From Flavobacteriaceae bacterium (GTDB lineage: Bacteria > Bacteroidota > Bacteroidia > Flavobacteriales > Flavobacteriaceae): DNA of 64,000 bases. Under the pieces are notes generated by a model, which saw nothing but the letters and a program-made list of their open reading frames with translations, did not search any database and was not told the DNA's origin. Position numbers and translations under genes: made by a program. The DNA lies in the NCBI GenBank assembly GCA_009827225.1, contig WUAI01000009.1:21475-85474 (forward strand), in the 5' to 3' direction. Each line of letters begins with the position of its first letter. The first letter of the stretch is position 1. Shown in pieces: positions 1-8,880 of the stretch.

Positions 1-715
1 TTTGTTGAACAGCCAGGTTATAAATAACCAATCCGAATCCGATTTTGTTGATGGCATCGGCGATGTTGTAGAACACATCCATACTTAATCCGCCAAAGAT
101 TCCTTCATACCATCCCGGTGTACCGGCCATGTAACCAATTGGATAGATCGCCCATCCTACCAGCACGAACCAGCATAAGATTTTGTGTGCGCTTTGAACG
201 GATCCTCCGGCAGATTTGGCCAGCTTTGCTGCGCCACCCAGCCAGATTTCGTACACAATTACGAAGTAAGCAATACCAGATACAAGACCCCAGATTTGAG
301 CGTTATCTCTATCTACTCCTTCTCCGAAGTACCCGGTTACAAGCATAACCACAGATAGCAGAATCAATTTCCACATCAATGATTTTTTCGCTCCGGCCAC
401 TTTCAGAATTAAATAGAATTCAACACACATTAAGGGAACAGTGAGAATCCAATCTACGTAACGGAAGAAGGTTGGTGATTCGGCATTTGCAGCCCAGTAA
501 TCACGCATGTACCAATAGTGTACCGCTGCAATAAATGTAATTAATCCCGAAACCAGAATAGACGTTCTCCACTTACGGTCGAACCCGTTCATGGAGAGGA
601 AGAAGAAGGCAGATGCTGCCATCATGGCCATACATCCTACGAAGAAAGTAAATCCTACGTAATCGTCCGGAGCTAATTTGGGGACTAGCGAAATTAAGTT
701 TGATAAATTTTCCAT
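1..715 (-). CDS. Green-type proteorhodopsin (partial, C-terminus cut by window edge)
   Basis: Retinal-binding seven-helix light-driven proton pump of the inner membrane. The frame starts at ATG 715 and leaves the window after 238 codons, so only a few C-terminal residues are missing; the ORF track omits it because it runs off the edge. Helix C reads RYVDWILTVPLMCVEFYLIL, giving D88 (proton acceptor), T92 and E99 (proton donor), the DTE signature of outward proton pumps. M96 sits at the spectral tuning position (105 in classical numbering); Met there is typical of green-absorbing flavobacterial forms. H66 corresponds to the conserved helix B histidine, and K224 in the ADAINKIGF stretch is the retinal Schiff-base lysine. 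It lies divergent to blh, which makes its chromophore. Sodium (NDQ) or chloride (NTQ) pumping is excluded by the motif. Confidence 0.97.
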   Translation of the reverse strand, partial: MENLSNLISLVPKLAPDDYVGFTFFVGCMAMMAASAFFFLSMNGFDRKWRTSILVSGLITFIAAVHYWYMRDYWAANAESPTFFRYVDWILTVPLMCVEFYLILKVAGAKKSLMWKLILLSVVMLVTGYFGEGVDRDNAQIWGLVSGIAYFVIVYEIWLGGAAKLAKSAGGSVQSAHKILCWFVLVGWAIYPIGYMAGTPGWYEGIFGGLSMDVFYNIADAINKIGFGLVIYNLAVQQ

Positions 716-745
716 AAAAGTGCAATTTTATAATTTTTGTTTAAT

Positions 746-763
746 TAATTTTGACCAAACTTA
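746..763. promoter_or_regulatory. Divergent -7-like elements between proteorhodopsin and blh
   Basis: The 114-bp AT-rich spacer holds TAATTTTG (746-753, plus strand) facing blh and TAAGTTTG (756-763, minus strand) facing the rhodopsin. Both match the Bacteroidota -7 consensus TAnnTTTG exactly. I could not find a convincing -33 TTTG at the right spacing for either, so the assignment is tentative. Confidence 0.35.
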
Positions 764-829
764 AACAAAATATATTAACACTTTCACTAGTTTTAACATA
801 ATATTTTAAACAATTGAAAATTTAATGAG

Positions 830-1717
830 GTGAATTTTAAGAATTTATCAGTAATAGCGACCTTTTTCGGCTTATGGCTGAGTAATTTTTTTGAAGCACC
901 TTCTCAAAAAATTTTAGCATTTGTCTTAATTTTTTCCGTAGGAATCCTACACGGAAGTAATGATCTCAGCATCATTTCCAAGATGCAAGGAGTGTCAAAA
1001 TCGAAGCAAAACCTATTATTTTTTGCCTCTTATATTCTTACTGTTATTGTAGCGGCGGTGTTGTTCTATTTCACACCTGTTCTTGCCTTGATCGGTTTCA
1101 TTGTTTTTAGTGCCTTCCATTTTGGTGAACAGCACTGGCATTCCAGGATGAAAGAGAATTCACCCTGGAGTATGCTATTTATGTTCAACTATGGGTTATT
1201 TGTACTTTGTTTGTTATTTGCATTGAATACTTCGGACACGCTGGCTGTGATTTCCGAGTTAAGTGGTATACGATTGAAAGAAAAGATTTTCATTTGGGGT
1301 GCCTCGATTACCGGTGCTTTATTTTTATTGGGATTGATATGGTTAACCTTCAAAAAGATGCTCACCATTAACGACCTACTTTTCGAAAGCTTTCTCGTTC
1401 TGGTGTTTGCGATAGTGTTTGGTGTGGCTTCATTAATTTGGGCGTTTGCGATTTACTTCATTTTTTGGCATAGCATTCCGTCCATGCATGAACAAATTGG
1501 ATTTTTGTATGGGAAACATTCCATAAGATCTTTGTGGTCCTATATAAGGGCTTCCTTCCTCACCTGGAGCATTTCCATAGCAGGTATTTTTATTCTCTAT
1601 TTTCTGGTACGTGATGACGAGGATTTATTTCTGCCGATATTTTTCTCATTTCTGGGAGCTATTACATTTGCCCACGCTTTTATAATGAACCGAATGTTCA
1701 TAAAAGACAAAAAATAA
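830..1717 (+). CDS. blh: Brp/Blh-type beta-carotene 15,15'-dioxygenase
   Basis: Integral membrane enzyme that cleaves beta-carotene into two molecules of all-trans retinal. The 295-residue protein is almost entirely hydrophobic helices and carries the family histidines in GILHGSNDL, FHFGEQHWH and FWHSIPSMHEQ, expected to bind the catalytic iron. The start is GTG 830: the ATG five bases upstream reads ATG-AGG-TGA and stops at once, and the next in-frame ATG would remove the first helix and the first histidine block. It stands divergent to proteorhodopsin, which is the obvious consumer of retinal. A hairpin terminator follows immediately. Confidence 0.93.
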   Translation: MNFKNLSVIATFFGLWLSNFFEAPSQKILAFVLIFSVGILHGSNDLSIISKMQGVSKSKQNLLFFASYILTVIVAAVLFYFTPVLALIGFIVFSAFHFGEQHWHSRMKENSPWSMLFMFNYGLFVLCLLFALNTSDTLAVISELSGIRLKEKIFIWGASITGALFLLGLIWLTFKKMLTINDLLFESFLVLVFAIVFGVASLIWAFAIYFIFWHSIPSMHEQIGFLYGKHSIRSLWSYIRASFLTWSISIAGIFILYFLVRDDEDLFLPIFFSFLGAITFAHAFIMNRMFIKDKK

Positions 1718-1742
1718 AAAAAGCCGGCTCAACCGGCTTTTT
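1717..1742. terminator. Bidirectional terminator between blh and the M28 peptidase
   Basis: AAGCCGG-ctcaa-CCGGCTT stem flanked by an A-run on the left and a short T-run on the right, placed between two convergent genes, so it can serve both strands. Confidence 0.85.
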
Positions 1743-1758
1743 GAATTTATAGTACTAT

Positions 1759-2781
1759 TTATAATTTGTCGGCAGTAATTCTTCCTTCCCGATTGGCAAT
1801 TTCCCACGTGGTCTGAAAGATGAGCTGAACCCTCTTTGCCAAAAGATCATAATCTATTTTATCTGCCGTGTCCGTGATTTTGTGATAATCTTCATGGACC
1901 CCGTTGAAATAAAATATAATTGGAATGTTATTCTTCGCAAAGTTGTAGTGATCACTTCTATAGTAAAAGCGATTCGGATCGTTCTTATCATTGAAGGTAT
2001 AATCAATTTCCAGGTTGATGTATTCTTTGTTCACAGCTTCGGAGACGTCATGCAACTCCTGACTTAATCTGTCACTTCCTATTAAATATATATAGTTGGG
2101 ATTCTCCACTTTTTCGGGAGAGATTCTGCCAATCATATCAGTATTCAGATTGCAAACGGTATTCTCTAGAGGGAAGATGGGGTTTTCCGTATAAAATTTT
2201 GAACCATACAATCCAATCTCCTCACCTGTAACGTGAAGGAACAAGATCGACCTCTTAGGACCATGACCATTTTTAGCCGCCATTTGGAACGCCTGGGCAA
2301 TTTCCAACATACCAACGGTTCCGCTTCCATCATCATCGGCTCCATTATAAACGTTACCATCATCGTCCATACCTACGTGGTCATAATGAGCAGACAATAC
2401 AATGATCTCGTCGGGCTTTTCTGAACCTTTAATAAAGGCTACGACGTTTTCCGAGTCTTTCGCCTTACGCATTCTCTTAAAATAATCGGCAGGAATTTCC
2501 TGGTAGTAGTCTCCATCTTCCAATGGTGCCTTAATTCCTTCAGCAATGTAAAAGTCCTTTAAGTAAGCAGCTGCTTTCTTCTGACCTTCTGCGCCCGTCA
2601 TTCTTCCTTCCATGTCGTCGCTTGCAAAAATGTAAAGATGTTTGCTAAGATCTTCGGAGGTAATGGTATTGGCGTAATCGATTCTTGTTAGGTTTTTGAT
2701 CTCGGCCGATTTTGTGGTTGTTTGTGCGGAATTACAAGACACTGTGAGTACGGCCAGGGTAGTCAATAGCAAATATTTCAT
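1759..2781 (-). CDS. M28 family zinc aminopeptidase-like lipoprotein
   Basis: Predicted exported metallopeptidase with two zinc ions, releasing amino acids or dipeptides from peptides in the periplasm or at the outer membrane. I start it at ATG 2781 rather than the ORF-track start 2865, because the protein then begins with a lipoprotein signal peptide (MKYLLLTTLAVLTVSC, Cys at residue 16). M28 ligands and catalytic residues are visible in order: SAHYDH, GADDDGSG, TGEEIGLYGS, NTDMIGR and a late HEDYHKITDTADK. The protein is 340 residues, normal for single-domain M28 enzymes. It is a stand-alone gene converging on blh. Substrate is unknown. Confidence 0.9.
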   Translation of the reverse strand: MKYLLLTTLAVLTVSCNSAQTTTKSAEIKNLTRIDYANTITSEDLSKHLYIFASDDMEGRMTGAEGQKKAAAYLKDFYIAEGIKAPLEDGDYYQEIPADYFKRMRKAKDSENVVAFIKGSEKPDEIIVLSAHYDHVGMDDDGNVYNGADDDGSGTVGMLEIAQAFQMAAKNGHGPKRSILFLHVTGEEIGLYGSKFYTENPIFPLENTVCNLNTDMIGRISPEKVENPNYIYLIGSDRLSQELHDVSEAVNKEYINLEIDYTFNDKNDPNRFYYRSDHYNFAKNNIPIIFYFNGVHEDYHKITDTADKIDYDLLAKRVQLIFQTTWEIANREGRITADKL

Positions 2782-2891
2782 AGGAGTAAAATTTGATTCT
2801 AAAGATACAGATAGTTTAGAACGGGAATCTAAAAAAAGTGTGAAAATTAAGGAGAGGCTAAACAAAGTTTGAATCCTGTTTCTATGAACCC

Positions 2892-2923
2892 AACAGTTCA
2901 GATTTTTCCTTCACGGAACTGTT
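2892..2923. repeat. 8-bp inverted repeat in the spacer upstream of the DUF4397 gene
   Basis: AACAGTTC (2892-2899) and GAACTGTT (2916-2923) form a perfect inverted repeat with a 16-nt spacer. There is no T-run, so it is more likely an operator-like site than a terminator. The rest of the 291-bp spacer (2782-3072) is AT-rich and also holds GTTTAAC/GTTAAAC inverted repeats at 3028-3034 and 3049-3055 close to the start codon. Confidence 0.4.
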
Positions 2924-3072
2924 CAAAAGAATTAGCTAAATGTTTAAATAATTCGTTAAAAGATTAAACAAAAAGTTAAAAATATATTAAAACTGAGTTT
3001 TGCGGTAGGTATTTGGGTTCGACAATTGTTTAACTTTCGACTCCAATTGTTAAACCAAAAAAAATTATAACT

Positions 3073-6000
3073 ATGAAAAAACTTTTCTTTTTACTGGTGA
3101 GTTTCATCGCTTTCCAGATGGCAGAGGCTCAAACTGCCCAAGTACAAATCATTCATAATTCTGCGGATGCCGGTGCGGCTGAAGTAGATATCTACGTGGA
3201 TGGAATGCTGGCTTTGGATAACTTTGCCTTTAGAACCGCAACACCTTACATTCCCTTACCTGCTGATGTACAAATTGAAATTGATGTAGCTCCAGGTAAT
3301 AGTACAGGAGTTGGAGACTCAATTGCCAACTTCCCCGTTACTTTAACCAGTGGCGAGACCTATGTTGTCGTCGCAGATGGTATAGTAAGCCCGACGGGAT
3401 ATAATCCTGCTACGGCTTTCAACCTTGAAATCTTCCCAATGGGTAGAGAAGCAGCCACAGTAGGAACCAATACTGATGTATTGATTCATCACGGAGCCAC
3501 TGACGCACCGACGGTAGATATCGTTGAAGTAGGCGCCGGAGCCGGAACAATTTCAGATAACCTGCCTTATGCTGGATTTGATGGATACCTGGAACTACCT
3601 ACCGCTGATTATGCCATCGAAGTAAGAGACGAAACCGGAACCGTAACTGTTGGTGCTTATGAATTACCCGCAGCTACTCTAGGACTGGACGGTGCGGCCG
3701 TAGTAGCGGTTGCTTCAGGATTCTTGGATCCTTCCATGAATTCAAACGGTCCTGCTTTCGGAATTTGGGTAGCATTGGCTACTGGAGGACCTTTGGTTGA
3801 ATTACCTGCTTCCACTGCAAGAGTACAAGTGATTCACAACTCTGCTGACGCGGCTGCAGCTGAAGTAGATGTATACCTGAACGGAGCATTGGCAATCGAT
3901 GACTTTGCTTTCAGAACGTCTACGCCTTATCTTGATTTCCCGGCTGGAGTAGGGATCGAGATAGCTGTTGCCCCTGGTACAAGTACAGGAGTGGGAGATG
4001 CTATTGCAACTTTCCCATTGACACTAACAAGAAATGAAACTTATGTTGTTGTAGCCGACGGTATCGTTAGTCCAACAGGATATGATCCAGCTACAGCATT
4101 TAATTTAGAAATATTCCCATTCGGAAGAGAGGCCGCTACAGTTGCAACCAATACCGATGTTTTGATTCATCATGGAGCTACTGATGCGCCTACGGTAGAT
4201 ATCGTTGAGGTTGGTGCTGGTGCCGGAACTATTTCCGATAACCTGCCTTATGCCGGATTTGATGGATACCTGGAATTACCGACGGCTGATTATGCCATCG
4301 AAGTAAGAGACCAAACAGGAACTGTGACGGTAGGTGCTTATGAATTGCCTGCCGCTACTTTAGGATTGGACGGAGCTGCTGCTGTAGCTGTTGCTTCAGG
4401 ATTCTTGGATCCTTCCATGAATTCTAACGGACCTGCTTTCGGAATTTGGGTGGCACTACCAACCGGAGGAGCAATGGTTGAATTACCAGCTTCAACGGCT
4501 AGAGTACAGGTAATCCATAACTCTGCTGATGCTGCTGCTGCCGAGGTTGATGTATACCTTAATGGTGCCCTTGCCATCGATGATTTTGCTTTCAGAACTG
4601 CAACTCCTTACTTGGATTTCCCTGCGGGAGTAGGTATTGAGATCGCAGTGGCTCCAGGAAACAGTACTGGTGTAGGCGACGCCATTGCAACATTCCCATT
4701 AACGTTAGCGCGCACAGAGACCTATTCTGTCGTAGCCGATGGAATTGTTAGTGGCTCAGGATACAATCCTCCACAGCCATTTACGCTGGAGATCTATGCG
4801 ACGGCAAGAGAAACTTCTGCAGATCCTACAAAAGCTGATGTATTGGTACACCACGGTGCAACCGATGCTCCTAGAGTAGATATTTACGAAACATTAATCG
4901 GAATTGGCTTAATCGCGAATAATCTTGATTACACAGACTTTAGAAATTCATATTTAGAATTACCCGCTATCAACTACGCTATTGAGGTAAGAGATGAGAC
5001 AGGAACAGTAACTGTTGCTGCATATGATCTACCTATCGCCGACCTGGGTATTGCCGGTTTAGGTGTAACTGCTGTTGCATCTGGATTCCTTGATCCTTCT
5101 CAAAATTCAAACGGAGAGGCATTCGGAATTTGGGTTGCCCTACCCGCTGGTGGACCTATGGTAGAACTACCTGTATCCACAGCGCGTGCACAGGTAATTC
5201 ATAACTCAGCCGATGCTGCAGCTGCTGAAGTAGATGTATATGTGAACGGTGACCTTGCCGTTGATGATTTTGCTTTCAGAACAGCAACGCCTTTTATCGA
5301 TCTTCCTGCCGGAGTTACTATCGAGATCGCAATTGCTCCTGGAAATAGTACCAGCGTAGCAGATGCCATCGCTACATTCCCTTTCGCGCTTGGGGTAGAT
5401 GATACTTATATAGTAGTAGCAGACGGAATTGTTAGTGGAAGTGGATACAATCCACCTGCGCCTTTCAATCTTGAAGTATTCCCATTCGGAAGAGAAGTTG
5501 CGACAAGTGCTACGAACACAGATGTTTTGGTACACCATGGATCGACAGATGCTCCAACAGTAGATATCGTTGAAGTAGGAGCCGGAGCCGGAACACTTGT
5601 AGACGATATTTCTTATCCAGAATTTGCTGGATACTTGGAATTGCCAACTGCCAACTATGCGATTGAAGTGAGAGATGAGACCGGAACGGTAACTGTGGCT
5701 GCCTATGAAGCACCATTAGCTGATCTTGGATTGGATGGAGCTGCGCTAGTGGCTGTAGCCTCAGGTTTCCTTGATCCTTCTCAGAATTCTAACGGACCCG
5801 CTTTCGGAATCTGGGCTGCATTGCCAGCTGGAGGACCATTAGTAGAATTACCTAGCTCAACATCTAGAGTACAGGTGATCCACAACTCAGCGGATGCCGC
5901 TGCGTCAGAAGTAGATGTATATATCGGAGGAAGCCTTGCTGTAGACAACTTTGCTTTCCGCACAGCTACTCCTTTCATCGATTTCCCAGCAGGAGTTGAA

Positions 6001-6801
6001 ACTGAAATTGCTGTAGCACCAGCTAACAGTACAAGTGCAGCAGATGCGATTGCTACTTTCCCGGTTACTTTGGAGAGACAAGAAACTTACATTGTAGTAG
6101 CCGACGGAATCGTTAGCCCGGAAGGATACGATCCAGCACCAGCTTTCGGATTGGAAGTATTCGCTATAGGTAGAGAAGCTGCAACAAGTGGGTCTAATAC
6201 AGATGTCTTAGTTCACCACGGTTCGACTGATGCACCTACAGTAGATGTAGTTGAAGTAGGAGTGGGAGCAGGAACCATCGTAGACGATTTGGCTTACACT
6301 GATTTCGCCGGATATCTTGAATTACCGACTGCCGATTACACTTTGGAGATCAGAGATGAAACCGGTGCTGTAACTGTAGCCGCCTATGAAGCGCCATTAG
6401 CGACTCTAGGATTGGACGGAGCAGCTATTACTGTAGTAGCTTCAGGATTCCTTGATCCTTCTAATAACAGTGACGGTCCTGCCTTTGGATTATGGGTGGC
6501 ACTTGCTGCGGGAGGAGACCTGGTGGAATTGCCAGCGCCTGTGTTGAGCACTACCGATTTCGATGCCAGCAACATTGCTGTATACCCGAATCCAACCAAC
6601 GGTGAGCTGTTCATCCGCGGATTGGAGAATATCAACTTCGAAGTGAGTATCGTTGATATGCAGGGTAGAACACTTAGCACTAGCACTTTAAATACAAACG
6701 CCGAAGCTATCAACGTGAGCGCGTTATCGGCCGGAGTTTATCAATTGGTATTTACCGATGGTAACAACATCATCGGAAGTAAGAGATTCATTAAGAATTA
6801 A
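3073..6801 (+). CDS. Giant DUF4397 repeat protein with type IX secretion sorting domain
   Basis: 1242-residue secreted protein. After a signal peptide (about residues 1-19, ending in AEAQ) come five tandem units of about 227 residues. Each unit holds two related DUF4397-like halves: the first begins with a VIHNSAD motif, the second with VL(I/V)HHG(A/S)TDAP and ends in SGFLDPS. That makes about ten modules between residues 21 and 1156. The last roughly 75 residues form a Por-type C-terminal sorting domain (VYPNPTNGEL, SALSAGVYQL, final KRFIKN), the address for the type IX secretion system. DUF4397 has no established activity; the architecture suggests a cell-surface stalk or adhesin. It is monocistronic and closed by a strong terminator. 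Minus-strand ORFs inside it are shadows. Confidence 0.93.
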   Translation: MKKLFFLLVSFIAFQMAEAQTAQVQIIHNSADAGAAEVDIYVDGMLALDNFAFRTATPYIPLPADVQIEIDVAPGNSTGVGDSIANFPVTLTSGETYVVVADGIVSPTGYNPATAFNLEIFPMGREAATVGTNTDVLIHHGATDAPTVDIVEVGAGAGTISDNLPYAGFDGYLELPTADYAIEVRDETGTVTVGAYELPAATLGLDGAAVVAVASGFLDPSMNSNGPAFGIWVALATGGPLVELPASTARVQVIHNSADAAAAEVDVYLNGALAIDDFAFRTSTPYLDFPAGVGIEIAVAPGTSTGVGDAIATFPLTLTRNETYVVVADGIVSPTGYDPATAFNLEIFPFGREAATVATNTDVLIHHGATDAPTVDIVEVGAGAGTISDNLPYAGFDGYLELPTADYAIEVRDQTGTVTVGAYELPAATLGLDGAAAVAVASGFLDPSMNSNGPAFGIWVALPTGGAMVELPASTARVQVIHNSADAAAAEVDVYLNGALAIDDFAFRTATPYLDFPAGVGIEIAVAPGNSTGVGDAIATFPLTLARTETYSVVADGIVSGSGYNPPQPFTLEIYATARETSADPTKADVLVHHGATDAPRVDIYETLIGIGLIANNLDYTDFRNSYLELPAINYAIEVRDETGTVTVAAYDLPIADLGIAGLGVTAVASGFLDPSQNSNGEAFGIWVALPAGGPMVELPVSTARAQVIHNSADAAAAEVDVYVNGDLAVDDFAFRTATPFIDLPAGVTIEIAIAPGNSTSVADAIATFPFALGVDDTYIVVADGIVSGSGYNPPAPFNLEVFPFGREVATSATNTDVLVHHGSTDAPTVDIVEVGAGAGTLVDDISYPEFAGYLELPTANYAIEVRDETGTVTVAAYEAPLADLGLDGAALVAVASGFLDPSQNSNGPAFGIWAALPAGGPLVELPSSTSRVQVIHNSADAAASEVDVYIGGSLAVDNFAFRTATPFIDFPAGVETEIAVAPANSTSAADAIATFPVTLERQETYIVVADGIVSPEGYDPAPAFGLEVFAIGREAATSGSNTDVLVHHGSTDAPTVDVVEVGVGAGTIVDDLAYTDFAGYLELPTADYTLEIRDETGAVTVAAYEAPLATLGLDGAAITVVASGFLDPSNNSDGPAFGLWVALAAGGDLVELPAPVLSTTDFDASNIAVYPNPTNGELFIRGLENINFEVSIVDMQGRTLSTSTLNTNAEAINVSALSAGVYQLVFTDGNNIIGSKRFIKN
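3133..6540 (+). repeat. Five tandem 681-684-bp coding repeats
   Basis: Unit starts, taken at the codon before the conserved (A/S)-(Q/R)-V-Q/A-V-I-H run, lie at 3133, 3814, 4495, 5179 and 5860, with unit 5 ending near 6540. Four units are 681 bp and one (4495-5178) is 684 bp. Units 1 and 2 are the most alike by eye; unit 3 has the most divergent second half, where the usual VDIVEVGAGAGT becomes VDIYETLIGIGL. Confidence 0.93.
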
Positions 6802-6823
6802 TGGATATATAAAAATTGCTATC

Positions 6824-6853
6824 AAAAAGGGCTCCCTGATAGGAGCCCTTTTT
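6824..6853 (+). terminator. Rho-independent terminator after the DUF4397 gene
   Basis: AAAAAGGGCTCC-ctgata-GGAGCCCTTTTT, a perfect 12-bp stem ending in a T-run, 22 bp after the stop codon. Confidence 0.93.
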
Positions 6854-6929
6854 ATTTTGCGTGCATTGCTTGTTTTTAACAAAAAATTAAAGGAAAAATT
6901 CTCGGGGAATTTTATTTTTGGTCTTTGCT

Positions 6930-7232
6930 ATGAATAAATCGGTCGTACATACAATTTTGTCGTTCGTGGTTGCCTTTTCATTATTGGCTCCCGCCATCGT
7001 ACCGCTATTAAAAGTGGACGGGGAGACAATTGTTTGGATCGACATTACGGAAGATGAAAGTAAAAAAGAGTCAAAAAAAGAGATCGAGGAAAAAGAAGTT
7101 TATTTCCAGGATCTAACAGGATTTGATTCAGATGACGCACTTGACGAGTCGTTGTGGAATCATGCCTACTTCGCTTTGTGGCTCGAAGGATCGACCGAAA
7201 TCATTCTCCCTCCTCCGGAACATAACGTTTAG
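6930..7232 (+). CDS. Small secreted or membrane-anchored protein of unknown function
   Basis: 100 residues if started at ATG 6930; the ORF-track start is an upstream TTG. The N-terminus is a strong hydrophobic segment (about residues 5-25) that may be a signal peptide or anchor. It is followed by a highly charged Lys/Glu stretch (KKESKKEIEEKE) and a short acidic, aromatic tail ending in a proline cluster (ILPPPEHNV). I recognise no domain. A TATTTTTG -7-like element ends ten bases before the ATG, so the leader would be very short. It precedes the SulP gene on the same strand with a 61-bp gap, so it might be co-transcribed with the anion transporter, but function is not inferable. Confidence 0.6.
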   Translation: MNKSVVHTILSFVVAFSLLAPAIVPLLKVDGETIVWIDITEDESKKESKKEIEEKEVYFQDLTGFDSDDALDESLWNHAYFALWLEGSTEIILPPPEHNV

Positions 7233-7263
7233 TATTTCAGCATAAAAAAATTACTAATCATTG

Positions 7264-7278
7264 CGGCTCATAGAGCCG
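7264..7278 (+). other. Short hairpin in the SulP leader
   Basis: CGGCTC-ATA-GAGCCG forms a perfect 6-bp stem with a 3-nt loop, 15 bases before the SulP start. It lacks a T-run, so it is not a standard terminator; it may affect translation of the transporter or protect an RNA end. Confidence 0.4.
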
Positions 7279-7293
7279 TGGAAAACTATTGTT

Positions 7294-8871
7294 ATGTTTA
7301 AAAATTTAAGAAACGACTTACCGTCGAGTATTGTTGTATTTTTTGTAGCGTTACCTTTATGTTTAGGGATCGCATTGGCGAGTGGAGCGCCGCTTTTCTC
7401 AGGTCTGATAGCCGGGATAGTTGGAGGAATTGTTGTAGGAAGTTTAAGTGGATCACAAATTGGAGTGAGTGGTCCGGCTGCAGGATTAGCAGCCATTGTT
7501 TTAACGGCGATCGCAGCCTTGGGAAGTTTTGAAAACTTTTTGCTTGCCGTTGTGTTGGGTGGAGTGATCCAAATGCTTTTTGGAGTGTTACGTGCCGGAA
7601 TTATCGGTTATTATTTCCCTTCATCCGTTATCAAGGGAATGCTTACAGGTATTGGTATTATCATTATACTGAAACAAATTCCGCATTTCTTTGGGTATGA
7701 TTCCAACCCTGAAGGAGATTTTGCCTTCTTCCAGGTGGATGGAGAAAACACCTTCTCAGGAATTATTAATTCTTTGAATTTTATTAGTCTTGGTTCTACC
7801 ATTGTAGCGATTGTAGGTCTGGGTATTCTTATCCTTTGGGAGAAAGTATTAACCAAGAAGTCTAAGATATTTAAATTGATCCAGGGACCGTTGGTAGCAG
7901 TGATCTTTGGGATTGTCTTTTTTAGCTTTGCAGGAAACTCCCAGTTTGCCATATCAACTGAAAACCTGGTTAGCGTGCCTGTACCCGGGGACATCGACTC
8001 TTTCTTTGCGCAGTTTACCTTCCCTAATTTTGGAGCGATAAGCAACCCTGAAATCTGGATCACCGCCTTTACGATTGCTTTAGTTGCCAGTTTGGAAACT
8101 TTGTTGTGTGTGGAAGCCACAGACAAACTGGATCCGGAAAAACGTGTGACACCCACCAATCGCGAGTTATTAGCGCAAGGAACCGGAAACATCCTTTCCG
8201 GACTAATCGGTGGATTGCCAATCACCCAGGTGATCGTACGTAGTTCGGCAAATGTTCAATCCGGAGGAAAGACCAAGATGTCTGCCATCATTCATGGTTT
8301 CTTTTTGCTGATCTCTGTAATGTTGATTCCAACTTTATTGAATAGAATTCCGCTTTCTGTATTAGCAGCAATTCTTTTAGTAGTTGGATATAAATTGGCC
8401 AAGCCCAGATTATTCAAAGAGATGTATGCAAAAGGTTGGAAACAATTCGTACCTTTTACCGTGACAGTCTTAGGAATCATTTTTACCGATTTATTGATTG
8501 GTATTGGTTTAGGACTGGCAGTGGGAATTGTAGTTATTTTGATCAAGAGCTATCAGAACTCACACTTCCTTCATATGGAAGATAACAGCAACGGAGAGGT
8601 GAAACTGAAAATGACGCTGGCGGAAGAAGTGACATTCTTCAATAAAGGAGCCATTTTGAAAGAATTGGATGCTTTGGAGGAAAATTCTTATTTGACCCTG
8701 GATGTTCGAAAAACCAGGTATCTGGATAACGATATCATTGAAATACTAGAAGACTTTTCGGAAAAGGCTCGGAATAAGAATATTACCATTAAGCTTATTT
8801 CTGAAAGAGGCATGGTAGAAAACCCGTCCAGTTACATTGAATTTTTTAAATTGAGACCAAAATCAGCATAA
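7294..8871 (+). CDS. SulP family anion (probably bicarbonate) transporter with STAS domain
   Basis: Inner-membrane transporter of the SLC26/SulP family, about 525 residues. I use ATG 7294 (MFKNLRNDLPSSIVVFF), not the TTG at 7261. The membrane domain covers roughly residues 1-410, with the family signatures near the N-terminus (VALPLCLGIALASGAP) and mid-protein (ATDKLDPEKR, GNILSGLIGGLP). A C-terminal STAS domain follows from about residue 430 (LTLDVRKTRYLDNDIIEIL). SulP proteins move sulfate, bicarbonate or other anions. A beta-carbonic anhydrase gene follows after 9 bp, which favours sodium-dependent bicarbonate uptake as in BicA; sulfate transport remains possible. Confidence 0.9.
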   Translation: MFKNLRNDLPSSIVVFFVALPLCLGIALASGAPLFSGLIAGIVGGIVVGSLSGSQIGVSGPAAGLAAIVLTAIAALGSFENFLLAVVLGGVIQMLFGVLRAGIIGYYFPSSVIKGMLTGIGIIIILKQIPHFFGYDSNPEGDFAFFQVDGENTFSGIINSLNFISLGSTIVAIVGLGILILWEKVLTKKSKIFKLIQGPLVAVIFGIVFFSFAGNSQFAISTENLVSVPVPGDIDSFFAQFTFPNFGAISNPEIWITAFTIALVASLETLLCVEATDKLDPEKRVTPTNRELLAQGTGNILSGLIGGLPITQVIVRSSANVQSGGKTKMSAIIHGFFLLISVMLIPTLLNRIPLSVLAAILLVVGYKLAKPRLFKEMYAKGWKQFVPFTVTVLGIIFTDLLIGIGLGLAVGIVVILIKSYQNSHFLHMEDNSNGEVKLKMTLAEEVTFFNKGAILKELDALEENSYLTLDVRKTRYLDNDIIEILEDFSEKARNKNITIKLISERGMVENPSSYIEFFKLRPKSA

Positions 8872-8880
8872 ACAACAACT

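Noticed and set aside
118-348. 76-codon plus-strand ORF
   Set aside because: Antisense to the proteorhodopsin coding frame, with no family resemblance.
5206-5716. Minus-strand ORFs of 110 and 68 codons
   Set aside because: Shadows of the DUF4397 repeats; similar false ORFs recur at matching places in other units.
7611-8225. 204-codon minus-strand ORF
   Set aside because: Antisense of the SulP membrane domain; long open antisense frames are common opposite hydrophobic coding sequence.
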